Assembly (NCBI GenBank): GCA_001897155.1
Contig: MKSF01000004.1
Span: 117,306-181,305, forward strand
Direction of reading: 5' to 3'
Source: Bacteroidetes bacterium 47-18
GTDB taxonomy: Bacteria; Bacteroidota; Bacteroidia; Chitinophagales; Chitinophagaceae
DNA: 64,000 bases
Shown here piece by piece: positions 1-8,909 of the stretch. The notes beneath the pieces were generated by a model that saw nothing but the letters and a program-made list of their open reading frames with translations, was not told the DNA's origin and did not search any database. The position numbers and the translations under genes were made by a program. Every line of letters begins with the position of its first letter. Positions within the stretch are counted from its first letter, which is position 1.

Positions 1-925
1 TGATGCTTACCGCAAAGATGGATAATAAGGCCGCTACCGGGCGCTTATCGGTTGCAGCAGCTTTCCAGTAGAGGGAAACAAAGAAGAAGATCACCGGTAT
101 ACAGGCGAAGATGAATGCATCATCGCTGTTGCTGCCGATCAGGTTGGCAGGATTGTTGAACAGGTAAGATAAGGTTTCCGGCCGCGAGAAGTCCACTAAT
201 GAGAAATCAAAAGGATACATCCATCCTATAACGCCGGCGATGATGCTGGGCAGGAATACTACGGAGAAGAGCCTGCCGATACTGATGTCATTCGGTGACG
301 CCGGCTTAAGCACATTGGCGGCCCGGTAGTGATTGAGCCCGATACCAAAGATGATCAGCCCGGCAAACATACCCACGCCCGCCGTTATAAAAGCGTAATC
401 CCAGCCAAACTTATTCCTCATAAAGGCAGCAATGATATTGCATATGAAGGCACCTATATTGATGCCCATATAGAAGATATTGAAGCCCGCGTCCTTTTTG
501 TCCCTGTATATATCGTTGGTATAGAGGTTCCCGAGCAATGTGGATATGCTGGGTTTGAAAAAGCCGTTACCTATGATAACCAGGGCCATCGAAATATAAA
601 AGGCTTCGATCCCGTCCATCGCAAAGCCGATGTAGCCCAGGCCCATGAGCGTTCCCCCTATGAACACAGCGTTGATGTACCCCAGCTTACGGTCTGCGAG
701 AAAGCCGCCGAGAAAAGGCGTGAGATACGTAAGCGCTATATAGGTGCCATACAAACTGTACGCTTCTTTCGGATCAAATCCCATGCCGCCTTTATCCTTG
801 CTCTCTATCATATACAGCACAAAGATGCCCAGCATCAGGTAGTAACCGAAGCGTTCCCACATTTCTGTAAGGAATAAATACGGTAATCCTTTGGGGTGTT
901 TGGAGTTTGTAGGTGCATTATTCAT
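1..925 (-). CDS. POT-family proton-dependent peptide transporter, partial (N-terminal part)
   Basis: Reading the minus strand from an ATG at 925 gives an open frame running off the left edge (308 codons seen). The product begins with a short hydrophilic tail and then shows the POT/PTR2 signature E-x-E-R-F-x-Y-Y-like stretch (TEMWERFGYYLMLGIF), followed by several hydrophobic membrane segments, a D-R-K-L-G-Y loop after the second pair, and a GNGFFKPSISTLLGNLY segment typical of the family. POT proteins are inner-membrane symporters that import di- and tripeptides with protons. The C-terminal half is outside the window, so substrate and completeness cannot be judged. It is divergent from nothing visible; the next gene (1050-4589) is on the same strand and ends 125 bp upstream of this start. 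Confidence 0.88.
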   Translation of the reverse strand, partial: MNNAPTNSKHPKGLPYLFLTEMWERFGYYLMLGIFVLYMIESKDKGGMGFDPKEAYSLYGTYIALTYLTPFLGGFLADRKLGYINAVFIGGTLMGLGYIGFAMDGIEAFYISMALVIIGNGFFKPSISTLLGNLYTNDIYRDKKDAGFNIFYMGINIGAFICNIIAAFMRNKFGWDYAFITAGVGMFAGLIIFGIGLNHYRAANVLKPASPNDISIGRLFSVVFLPSIIAGVIGWMYPFDFSLVDFSRPETLSYLFNNPANLIGSNSDDAFIFACIPVIFFFVSLYWKAAATDKRPVAALLSIFAVSI

Positions 926-1049
926 AGGTTCTGCTTTTTTCGACCCCGCAAAATACATTAATTTAGTATTATTAACAATACCGGGTCCAAATTAAATCCC
1001 CCTGTCGTGCAGCACGGCAGGGGGATTTGATCAGGAGAGCGTTACGGGA

Positions 1050-4000
1050 TTAACGGATAAGGGTGATATTGCCCTTTTTAGTGGCGGAAGTTCCGTCGCG
1101 GAAGGTCACTTCCAGCGTATAGCCGAAAGCGTCCATTTCCTGAGGTACGCCGTTGTAGGTGCCGTCCCAGCCTTCGTTCTTGTCACGGGTGGAAAAAACA
1201 AGATTGCCGAACCTGTTATATATTTTGAAATCAATGGTTTCGATATTGTAGCCTTTTACATATACCTTATCGTTCGTGCCGTCTCCGTTCGGGCTGAAGC
1301 CGGTAGGAACATCGGCAAGGTTATGTACTATGGCCTGGATATTTTTACAGGTAACATCCTCACAACCGGCTTCATTTTTGACGGTCAGGCATACCTTGAA
1401 GGTCCCCGAGTTATAAAACTCGTGATAAGGGTCCTTCTCTGAGCTGGTCCTGCCGTCGTTAAAATCCCAGTGGAAAATATCGCCGCCTTCGCTCTGGTTA
1501 AGGAACTGGGTGCCCTTATTGGGTTCGGGGGTGATTGGCGTATAGCTGAACAGCGCAGTGGGCTTGTCATATACATTCACCTTTATGCTGGCCGTATCAT
1601 TGATATTACACGTGCTGGGGTTGTTGGCTATCAGGGTTATGGTATAGGAGCCCGGGGTCGTATAAATGTGGCTGGGCGTAGCGTCATTGCTGAAGCTGCC
1701 GTCCCCGAAGTCCCAGGTGTAGTTCCTTGCATTGACATAGGTGGGATTGAAGAATACCGGGTCGTTGATGCAGGCCAGCTCTACGGGCGGCAGGTCTACG
1801 CTGACCAGGTTATTGATGATCGTTAGGTTTTTGCTGATCACCACGGGATTGTTACAGGCTAAAGGATGCTCTATTGTCAGGGTTATGGTATAGGTGTCGT
1901 AGCCGGGATAGGTATGGGTAGGCGGATTACGTCCTACGAATGTAGTATTATCCCCGAAGTCCCACCTGTAAATGGCCTGGTTGGGATTCAGCTGTGAGGT
2001 CAAAGTGGTCAGGTTGGTGAAATTGACATCGAACGAGTAGCAGGTATCTTCCCGGGTATAGCTGAAGTTGCCCCTGATAGAGTCATTCCTCACCTGGATC
2101 TGCAGGTAAGTGGTGTCCCATTCAACGCAGGCCCCGGGATTATGGGCAATAAGCCTTACCGTGTATGTGCCGGCGGTAGGATAGGTATAGGATGGGTTGG
2201 CCTGTGTGGAGGTTGCGCCGTTATGGCCGAAGTCCCACCTGTATTGCGTGGCGTTGACAGAGCTGTTGTTGAAATTGACGGTGAATGGCGCGCAGCCGCT
2301 GTTGCTGGGTGCGGGTGTGGCCTGTGCCACCACCTTGGTAAAGCCGAATGCTATTTTGACAACCCCGATGTTACAGTTGAGGCTGCCGTTCACTGAAGAG
2401 TAGGCGCCGGGTGTGGAAGGGAAGGCCGTTCCGCCGCCGCAACTGGCACACATGGCCTGGTAGATCACGCCATGAGGATCAAACCGGCTGGTGCCGCCGT
2501 CCACGTGCTCGCCCCTGTTGAAGGCGCCGAAGAAAGAGCCGTACAGCAGGCTTTGAGCATCTTTGGCAATGACTATAAAATAAAAGTCGCTGCCGTCCGT
2601 GTTAGGCTGGAGCGCGTCCTGGGTCACCGGCAGTCCTGAAGTGGTGCTGCCGGGGGTGATGGTATTGCCGCCCCAGCCGGACACATATACATTTTCACAG
2701 GTATCTACCAGCATCGCTACCAGGGAAATGTTAGGAGTAGTCCTATTGCCATTTCCGAATACCGTGGAATAAAATGTGGTGGTAAATGTGTTATTAAGTT
2801 TATGGATGAACTGCGGAGAATTGGGATTGGAAAACGGTGCGTTGACCACAGGGTAAGCGCCCGTGGTCTGCCCCATTACGTAAACGTTGTTGTTACCGTC
2901 CACCTGGATGCCGTAGCACTGGTCGTAACCGCTGGTGCCGATATAAGTGGATTTGAGCAGGGGATAGTTCCCGGAATTCTGGAATTTGACAATGAAACCG
3001 TCAGACAGCCCGCCTGAATTGGAAGTATTGATGCTGCCGGACATAGTGCCGGGATGAAAATTCGTGCTCTGGGTACCGCCGGCAATATAAATATTCTGCT
3101 GCTGCTTATCCATGGTGATCACATAGGCTGCATCTGTACTGTCGCCACCTATAAGAGTGGAGTATATGAGCTGGCTGAGTCCTGGGTTGAACTTGGTAAA
3201 TATACCGTCCTGCAGGCCGGAAAGATTTCTTTTGATACCGTTGGCAGTAGTTGGAAAATTGGTGGATTGTGTGCTGGCTACCACATAGATATTACCGCTA
3301 TTGTCCACGATCACCTCGCTCCTAGAGTCATCACCGTAATTGTACTTGAGGGAGTTTTGGTTGGCGTTGAAGCCGAGGGATACATTAATACCATCGGCGC
3401 CGGACCCGCCGAGGTAGGTACAGGCTACCAGCGCTGAGCCGGTAGGATTCAGCTTTGTAACGAACAGGTCGGTTATGCCGCCGCCGTAGGCAGGCTGGAA
3501 AGAGCCTGTAGTTGTCGGGAAGTTGCCGGACTGGGTTTTACCGGCAATAATAAGGTTGCCGCCGTTGTCCACGACCAGGCTGTGGGGGAAATCATCAGAG
3601 TCGCCACCTATATAAGTAGAGTATATCAGGGTAGAGCCCGCACTGTTGAATTTAGAGATGGTAATATCCCAGTTCCCTCCTGAAAAGAAAGCACGGTAGG
3701 CACCGCTCGTGGTAGGGTAGCCCAGCCCGTTGGCGATACCGCCCGCATACAGGTTGCCCTGCGGGTCGTAGGTGGCTGTGAATCCCCAGTTGTCGGCGGT
3801 GGACCCGCTAAGGGATGCAAAGACCATCACGGGATCTATGATCAGGTCATATTGTTTGTTATATCCTTTGGGGAAGAAGAACCTGACCTCGTTATCCTTT
3901 ACTTCATACTGTGCCGGCACGGTCTTTTTTTCGCCGTTGATGACCTGGTAGGAATAAGGAGCCATTTCTATGACGTTGCCCACCGATGTTTTGATGACGA

Positions 4001-4589
4001 GCTGACCCTGGTCGAGCGATATACCGTCGGTTCCGTTGAACTGCATCACGATCCTGGAGGGATTGCCCTGCGGGCGGACGATAAAATCGTATTTAAGCTG
4101 CTCGTTCTCCGTATAATATTTGACATCTATATTATCGTAGATGTTCTGGTACATTACCACGCCGTACAGGCTGACATTGCTTTTCCAGCGTTTTGGGTCC
4201 TGTCCCAGGAAATAATTATGATAGTAAGGCTGCTTCTGGGCGGCCACGATGGTCGCATCCGGATTAGCGTTTTTCCAGGTCATATTATAATGATGGAAAA
4301 GCAGCTCGCCGCTTTTGATCTTCCCGAATTTCCAGTCGTGCATCTTTTTGCTGTTCTCCTTATCGCCTATCCGGTAAGTGATCCCGGTTTGCTCCAGGAA
4401 GATATCCGCATTTTTGTGCAGGCCCTTGAACCTGAAAGGATGCTCCCACTGTCCTTCATTGGGCACGAAAAGAACGGGCGCGGCCTTTTCGTGCGTATGT
4501 TCTCCGCCTTCGTGGCAATAGCCTCTGGTACCGGGATGTACCAGGAAGGAGAAGAAGGTTATAAATAAAAAGAAGTATATTTTATTCAT
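1050..4589 (-). CDS. Giant secreted protein: SBBP beta-propeller repeats, four PKD domains, T9SS type B sorting domain
   Basis: 1179 residues. Residues 1 to about 25 form a signal peptide, followed by a His-rich patch (HEGGEHTH) and a globular N-terminal domain of the kind that precedes SBBP repeats. From about residue 250 to 750 there are repeated units of the form YSTYIGGDSDD...N-x-Y-V-x-G-x-T-x-S-x-x-F-P-T, the SBBP (seven-bladed beta-propeller-like) repeat. Four PKD domains follow (YRWDFG, YRWDFGD, YTWDFGDG, FHWDFNDG cores). The last 90 residues are a CHU_C/gliding-motility type C-terminal domain (PTGFSPNGDGTND ... IYNRFGNLVF ... GWDGTYNG), the type B sorting signal for T9SS. The protein is therefore expected on the cell surface or outside, in adhesion or polymer binding; the exact ligand is unknown. 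It is a single-gene unit by its surroundings. Confidence 0.9.
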   Translation of the reverse strand: MNKIYFFLFITFFSFLVHPGTRGYCHEGGEHTHEKAAPVLFVPNEGQWEHPFRFKGLHKNADIFLEQTGITYRIGDKENSKKMHDWKFGKIKSGELLFHHYNMTWKNANPDATIVAAQKQPYYHNYFLGQDPKRWKSNVSLYGVVMYQNIYDNIDVKYYTENEQLKYDFIVRPQGNPSRIVMQFNGTDGISLDQGQLVIKTSVGNVIEMAPYSYQVINGEKKTVPAQYEVKDNEVRFFFPKGYNKQYDLIIDPVMVFASLSGSTADNWGFTATYDPQGNLYAGGIANGLGYPTTSGAYRAFFSGGNWDITISKFNSAGSTLIYSTYIGGDSDDFPHSLVVDNGGNLIIAGKTQSGNFPTTTGSFQPAYGGGITDLFVTKLNPTGSALVACTYLGGSGADGINVSLGFNANQNSLKYNYGDDSRSEVIVDNSGNIYVVASTQSTNFPTTANGIKRNLSGLQDGIFTKFNPGLSQLIYSTLIGGDSTDAAYVITMDKQQQNIYIAGGTQSTNFHPGTMSGSINTSNSGGLSDGFIVKFQNSGNYPLLKSTYIGTSGYDQCYGIQVDGNNNVYVMGQTTGAYPVVNAPFSNPNSPQFIHKLNNTFTTTFYSTVFGNGNRTTPNISLVAMLVDTCENVYVSGWGGNTITPGSTTSGLPVTQDALQPNTDGSDFYFIVIAKDAQSLLYGSFFGAFNRGEHVDGGTSRFDPHGVIYQAMCASCGGGTAFPSTPGAYSSVNGSLNCNIGVVKIAFGFTKVVAQATPAPSNSGCAPFTVNFNNSSVNATQYRWDFGHNGATSTQANPSYTYPTAGTYTVRLIAHNPGACVEWDTTYLQIQVRNDSIRGNFSYTREDTCYSFDVNFTNLTTLTSQLNPNQAIYRWDFGDNTTFVGRNPPTHTYPGYDTYTITLTIEHPLACNNPVVISKNLTIINNLVSVDLPPVELACINDPVFFNPTYVNARNYTWDFGDGSFSNDATPSHIYTTPGSYTITLIANNPSTCNINDTASIKVNVYDKPTALFSYTPITPEPNKGTQFLNQSEGGDIFHWDFNDGRTSSEKDPYHEFYNSGTFKVCLTVKNEAGCEDVTCKNIQAIVHNLADVPTGFSPNGDGTNDKVYVKGYNIETIDFKIYNRFGNLVFSTRDKNEGWDGTYNGVPQEMDAFGYTLEVTFRDGTSATKKGNITLIR

Positions 4590-4784
4590 GTGCTTATATT
4601 ATATATAATTTTCAGGAATTTTAAATATGAAGTTATGGCATTTTGACGATAATTTCAATTTTTGCAGGTAAAAATGTACACTGCTGCGGGTATTGTGACA
4701 ATAGGGGAAATCAGGACGGGACCTGCAACATAATCTCATAGGGTACAATTTGTTATGTGAATTGTTTTTGATAAATTCGTGCAT

Positions 4785-5939
4785 ATGAAACAGCTTATGA
4801 TCAGATATCTTATACTGCTTGTCGCCCTGTCGGGAGGCATATTGTCATCCGTCCGGGCCCAGGTATCCAGGGACGCGGCGATCAGCCTGCTTTTTGATCA
4901 GGATATGTACCTGAAAATTGTGGAAAGCTACTCGGCCGATACGTCCGGGCTCAGCGGGGAGTCGTATAAATATATCGGAGTTGCCTATTATTTGTCGGAC
5001 AGGAGCGATACGACGGCCATTCACTTCCTGGAGAAAGCCCTGTCCAGGGAATGCAGTAACCCCGATATGGTGTATTATTATCTGGGGCAGTCCTGTCTTT
5101 TTGCCAAAGATTATGTACGGGCCAAATCGTATTACAGGCACCTGCTCCAGCGGAATCCGCGTCATGCCGGGTCGTATGTGGGGCTCGGGTATTGTATGCT
5201 GGGCGAGCATAAGACGGACCAGGCCTGCCAGATGTTTGAGAATGCCTATGTGATAGATAATAAGCATATCGGCGCTAATTTTAACCTGGGCATATACAGC
5301 GACGATCCTAAGAAATGCAGGGCCTACCTGGGAAATGTATTGAAAAGTGCAGATTCCACAGATCACTATTTTGTCCGGAGCCTCTACTACCTTGCCCTGA
5401 TGGATATGGAAACTAAGGCCTACGCAGACGCTGACAGGCGGCTGTTGCTGGCGAAGCGCCTGGCGCCGGAAGACAGCGATATTCTCGAGGGTATCATACA
5501 GTCATTGTACAGGCAGGAAAGGTATGCCGCCGCTGAACCTTATAAAAAGGAATTGTACCGCATGTATGCTGATACCGCTATGGCCCGGGAGCTGAAGGAG
5601 ACCTTCTTCCTGGATGAGTTCAGCTATAAAAAATACAGGGTCGTGGTAAAGGAAAGCTTTGAGTCTGGAAATGCCATGGCCGGGGCTGTCAAGCTCGTTT
5701 TTAATGTTTATAATGAATACGGCCGCCTGCTGTACAGGGTACGGCTGGAATATGCGGCGGCTGACGGAAGTGCAGGGGGAACAGCTCCTGCAGGGCTTTG
5801 CCTGTACCAGGCGCTTGATAATGATACCCGCATCCGCCATGGTGGGCTGTTTGCCGCAGGCTATGACTATGGCAACGTCAAGGCGGCGGTGATGGACATT
5901 CTGAGAAAGAAGCATACCGCTCACTTTTCCGCCCGGTAG
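4785..5939 (+). CDS. Periplasmic tetratricopeptide-repeat protein
   Basis: 384 residues from the ATG at 4785; a GTG two codons upstream is also in frame. The N-terminus (MKQLMIRYLILLVALSGG ... RAQ) is a signal peptide cleaved after Ala-Gln, as is common in Bacteroidota. The body consists of TPR-like helix pairs: AIHFLEKAL, PDMVYYYLGQSCLFAKDYVRAKSYYRHLLQRNPRHAGSYVGLGYCMLG and similar units up to about residue 260. The C-terminal 120 residues are a different, beta-richer domain that I do not recognise. TPR proteins in this position usually scaffold protein complexes; no partner can be named from context. The flanking genes (secreted PKD protein, MerR regulator) are not obviously linked to it. 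Confidence 0.75.
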   Translation: MKQLMIRYLILLVALSGGILSSVRAQVSRDAAISLLFDQDMYLKIVESYSADTSGLSGESYKYIGVAYYLSDRSDTTAIHFLEKALSRECSNPDMVYYYLGQSCLFAKDYVRAKSYYRHLLQRNPRHAGSYVGLGYCMLGEHKTDQACQMFENAYVIDNKHIGANFNLGIYSDDPKKCRAYLGNVLKSADSTDHYFVRSLYYLALMDMETKAYADADRRLLLAKRLAPEDSDILEGIIQSLYRQERYAAAEPYKKELYRMYADTAMARELKETFFLDEFSYKKYRVVVKESFESGNAMAGAVKLVFNVYNEYGRLLYRVRLEYAAADGSAGGTAPAGLCLYQALDNDTRIRHGGLFAAGYDYGNVKAAVMDILRKKHTAHFSAR

Positions 5940-5970
5940 CCTGTCCTGTTTTATTTGCGGTAATATTGCT

Positions 5971-5978
5971 TACTTTTG
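5971..5978 (+). promoter_or_regulatory. Candidate -7 box for the MerR/B12 regulator gene
   Basis: TACTTTTG matches the Bacteroidota -7 consensus TAnnTTTG, about 50 bp before the GTG start at 6030. A TTTG lies upstream at 5954 but the 13-bp spacing is shorter than usual, so the -33 element is uncertain. Confidence 0.4.
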
Positions 5979-6029
5979 TCGAGCTAAAAATATTGCTGCT
6001 TAGACCCAAAAATACGGTAAATTATTCTG

Positions 6030-6917
6030 GTGAGTACCTATGCTACATATACCATAAAGAACCTGGAAGTAATGACCGGCATTAAAAGCCATACTATCAG
6101 GATATGGGAGAAGCGTTACGGTATCCTGCAGCCCGGCAGAAGCGATACGAATATCCGCTTTTATACCAACGAGGACCTGAAAAAGCTGCTGAATGTAAGC
6201 TTTCTGAACCAGCATGGTCTGAAGATATCCAGGATCGCGGAAATGTCGGAAGAAGAGATACGGCTTAAAGTGCAGGCCCTGAACCTGTCGGAGTTCTCTG
6301 ATGCCACGCTTATAGAAAGCCTGATGGTGGCTATGATAGAGCTTAATGAATCCCTGTTCCGGAATGTATTGCATACGGCTACTTTAAGGTACGGGTTCGA
6401 GCAGGTGGCAGTACTGGTGATCTTTCCCTTCTTTCAGCGTATAGGCATTATGTGGCAGACCGGGGTCATTAACCCCGCCCAGGAGCATTTTGTCAGTAAT
6501 ATCGTCCGCAACATGATCATAGGGGCTACGGAGGCCCTCGACTACCATCCCGATCCTGCCCTGAAAAAAGTGGTGCTGCTGCTGCCGGAAAGCGAGCTGC
6601 ACGAGATCGGCCTTTTATTCTATAATTACGTGCTGCGCATACATAACTACCCGACGCTGTACCTGGGGCAGATAGTGCCGCTGGATAGTATGGAGCGTAT
6701 CCTGGAGATCACCACCCCCGATGCTCTCATCTGCTCTGTGACCAATGCGTTGAATGCCGGTGATATAGACATCCTGATCCGTCGGATAGCAGTGACCTAT
6801 AAAGGTCCTGTGTTTGTCTGCGGCAGTGCGCTGTCTGCCTGTGAAGCCCCGATGCCGGCTAATGTAAGCAGGTTTTCGAGAGCTGCGGAGCTGCTGCAGC
6901 TCCTTGCCGCGCTTTAA
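6030..6917 (+). CDS. CarH/LitR-like MerR-family regulator with B12-binding domain (putative light sensor)
   Basis: 295 residues from a GTG start. Residues 5-75 are a MerR winged helix-turn-helix (TIKNLEVMTGIKSHTIRIWEKRYG). Residues about 90-170 are a helical bundle with W142, E152 and H153 in the Wx9EH arrangement seen in CarH photoreceptors. The C-terminal Rossmann-like part carries E189-x-H191-x-x-G194, the motif whose histidine ligates cobalt in B12 proteins. In characterised homologues, adenosylcobalamin-bound CarH represses carotenoid genes in the dark and light breaks the complex. The gene sits directly upstream of, and in the same direction as, the carotenoid operon (480 bp gap), which supports that role. 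Cofactor binding and photochemistry are inferred; the DNA target is suggested at 7363-7398. The C-terminus is slightly short but complete. Confidence 0.88.
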   Translation: MSTYATYTIKNLEVMTGIKSHTIRIWEKRYGILQPGRSDTNIRFYTNEDLKKLLNVSFLNQHGLKISRIAEMSEEEIRLKVQALNLSEFSDATLIESLMVAMIELNESLFRNVLHTATLRYGFEQVAVLVIFPFFQRIGIMWQTGVINPAQEHFVSNIVRNMIIGATEALDYHPDPALKKVVLLLPESELHEIGLLFYNYVLRIHNYPTLYLGQIVPLDSMERILEITTPDALICSVTNALNAGDIDILIRRIAVTYKGPVFVCGSALSACEAPMPANVSRFSRAAELLQLLAAL

Positions 6918-7074
6918 GCGTCTTCCCTGTTAAATCTCCCATGCTATTCAGTGATGTTGTTGATTGTTCCGGCTGTACGATAGCGGCTATGCGGTCGTGA
7001 GGTTGCAGGAACAGAACGCCAGGCAACGAAGCAGGCCCCGGGCAGCGGCTTTTTTACTTCACAACCTTTTATCA

Positions 7075-7230
7075 TGGATATGCTCCGCTGAGGAGTGTCC
7101 TCCCTGCGGGCGATTGACTGCTTTTGCCACAAAGGTACCGAGGGGGCCGGTCGTTCCGAACGGATGCGGGGCACTCTTATATAACCGGTAGCCTATAATG
7201 GCTTTGTTTCCTATATAGCAGATAGCCAGT
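7075..7230 (+). repeat. Dispersed intergenic repeat, family 1, copy A
   Basis: Part of the 480-bp gap between the regulator and crtI. It shares an ordered set of blocks with 15960-16130 and with the reverse complement of 38276-38420: a GCTGAGnnnTGTCCTC block, a GACTGCTTTTGC block with AAAG, a TTCCGAACGGATG block, then CTCTTATA. The copies differ by substitutions and small indels. No protein is encoded; short open frames here are not gene-like. Confidence 0.7.
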
Positions 7231-7346
7231 TACTTGATAATATGGATTGCCGGTGATCGAACACAGCCGTATAATGCAGGTGACAGGCCGGTTGGGGGCA
7301 ACCCTGTACGATCTTTTTTGCCAGTATAAATTTTTATTATAAAATA

Positions 7347-7377
7347 TTTTTGTCTGTAATTATTTTGTTTAACTTTG
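7347..7377 (+). promoter_or_regulatory. Promoter of the carotenoid operon
   Basis: TTTTTG at 7347-7352 and TAACTTTG at 7370-7377, separated by 17 bp, match the Bacteroidota -33/-7 promoter consensus (TTTG, TAnnTTTG). Transcription would begin near 7384, giving a very short leader before the crtI ATG at 7398. Confidence 0.6.
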
Positions 7378-7398
7378 TTTATTAAATATTAAACAAAA
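7363..7398 (+). promoter_or_regulatory. Candidate operator: two direct and one inverted TTTGTTTA half-sites
   Basis: TTTGTTTA occurs at 7364-7371 and 7374-7381 (10-bp period) and as its reverse complement TAAACAAA at 7390-7397. The outer pair forms a perfect 10-bp inverted repeat (TTTTGTTTAA 7363-7372, TTAAACAAAA 7389-7398) with a 16-bp spacer. It overlaps the -7 box and the start codon, where a repressor would block transcription. Binding by the regulator at 6030-6917 is an inference from position. Confidence 0.45.
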
Positions 7399-8909
7399 TG
7401 AATATTAAGGGGCGGAGAAAAACAGCGATTGTCATTGGGGCCGGCTTTTCCGGTATCACAGCAGCCGCTGCTTTGGCCGCTCAGGGTTGGGAAGTGCAGG
7501 TGCTGGAAAAGAACAGCACGCCGGGAGGCAGGGCGCGTGTGCTGAAGAAGGACGGCTTTACTTTTGACATGGGTCCCAGCTGGTATTGGATGCCGGAAGT
7601 GATCGGCAGCTATTTTCAGCGCCTGGGTACTTCTGTGGAGGACCACCTTGATCTTAAGAGGCTGGATCCTTCCTACCAGGTTATTTTTTCAAGGCATAAC
7701 ACGCTGGAAGTGCCGGCAGATATGAGCGCGTTACGGGAACGCTTCGAAAGCCTGGAGCCTGGAGCCGGCCGGAAGCTGGACCGGTTCCTCAGGGAAGCCC
7801 GGCTGAAATACGAGAAAGGGATGGGGGAGTTTGCAGCGAAGCCTTCGCTTTCCATACGTGAATTTGCCCGCTGGAATCTTATCCGTGCCGCTGTCCGGCT
7901 GGACCTGTTCCGCTCTTTTTCCGCTCATGTCAGGTCTTACTTCAGGCACCCGGAATTATTACAGTTGTTGGAATTCCCGGTGCTTTTTCTCGGCGCGATG
8001 CCCAAACATATTCCTGCCTTATACAGTATGATGAATTATGCGGACCTGTCCCTGGGGACATGGTACCCGATGGGCGGCTTCGGGAAGCTGGTAGAAGCCA
8101 TGGTAACCGTTGCGGAATCCAAAGGAGTGAAGTTCATGTATGATGTGGACGTCCGGGAGCTTACGCCCGGCGACGGGTCTGTAGAGCGCGTCCTGACCGG
8201 TAAAGGTGTCTTTACGGCCGATGTCATTATCAGCTCAGCAGATTATCATTTTACGGAGCAGGTGCTGCTGCCCCCGGCTTACCGTAATTATAGCGCATCC
8301 TATTGGGAGAAGCGTGTCATGGCGCCTTCCTGCCTGCTCTACTATATAGGGGTCAGTAAAAAGATAGGTCGCCTGCGTCACCACAACCTGTTCTTTGAAA
8401 ATAGCTTTGATGCCCATGCAGCATCCATATATGAAAGGCCGGCTTATCCCCGTAATCCCCTCTATTATGTATGCTGCCCTTCCAAAACGGATGACAGCGT
8501 AGCCCCGGAAGGAATGGAGAACCTTTTCCTGCTGATCCCGGTAGCGCCCGGACTTGAAGATACGCCTGCCGTCAGGAGCTCGTACTTTGAGCATATCATG
8601 GCAAGGCTGGAGGCATATTGTGGCGAGCCTATAAAGGAGCATATCATAAGCTATACCGATTATGCAGGTGAAGATTTTATAAGGGATTACAACGCTTATA
8701 AGGGCAACGCCTACGGGCTTGCCAATACGCTGCGGCAGACGGCGCTGCTGAAGCCCGTGATAAAGAACAGGAAGCTTGATAACTTATATTATACCGGCCA
8801 GCTGACCGTTCCGGGACCGGGAGTACCGCCGGCTATACTTTCCGGTCAGCTGGTAGCCGATTATATTATTGCCTACACGAAAAGATCGCACTATGAAACT
8901 TCTTTATGA
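7398..8909 (+). CDS. crtI: Phytoene desaturase (CrtI family)
   Basis: 503 residues. It begins with an FAD-binding Rossmann motif (VIGAGFSGITAAAALAAQG, followed by LEKNSTPGGRAR) and has the family's DMGPSWYWMP and PMGGFGKLVEAM segments; the C-terminus has YYTGQLTVPGPGVPPAILSGQ, the second conserved flavin-binding block. CrtI converts colourless phytoene to lycopene by successive dehydrogenations at the membrane. It is the first gene of a tight operon crtI-crtB-unknown-idi-crtZ-lycopene cyclase in which genes overlap or are a few bases apart, and it has its own promoter at 7347-7377. Length fits the family. The context with phytoene synthase and lycopene cyclase makes phytoene the likely substrate, not a C30 precursor. 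Confidence 0.95.
   Translation: MNIKGRRKTAIVIGAGFSGITAAAALAAQGWEVQVLEKNSTPGGRARVLKKDGFTFDMGPSWYWMPEVIGSYFQRLGTSVEDHLDLKRLDPSYQVIFSRHNTLEVPADMSALRERFESLEPGAGRKLDRFLREARLKYEKGMGEFAAKPSLSIREFARWNLIRAAVRLDLFRSFSAHVRSYFRHPELLQLLEFPVLFLGAMPKHIPALYSMMNYADLSLGTWYPMGGFGKLVEAMVTVAESKGVKFMYDVDVRELTPGDGSVERVLTGKGVFTADVIISSADYHFTEQVLLPPAYRNYSASYWEKRVMAPSCLLYYIGVSKKIGRLRHHNLFFENSFDAHAASIYERPAYPRNPLYYVCCPSKTDDSVAPEGMENLFLLIPVAPGLEDTPAVRSSYFEHIMARLEAYCGEPIKEHIISYTDYAGEDFIRDYNAYKGNAYGLANTLRQTALLKPVIKNRKLDNLYYTGQLTVPGPGVPPAILSGQLVADYIIAYTKRSHYETSL

Noticed and set aside
329..877. Plus-strand open frame of 182 codons
   Set aside because: It is a shadow of the minus-strand POT transporter, whose motifs are clear on the other strand.
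3852..4568. Plus-strand open frame of 238 codons opposite the PKD protein
   Set aside because: Overlaps the signal peptide and N-terminal domain of the minus-strand gene; no family motifs and biased composition of an antisense frame.
4599..4784. Minus-strand frame of 61 codons before the TPR gene
   Set aside because: In the promoter-side gap of two genes, no family likeness and covers the start region of the TPR gene.
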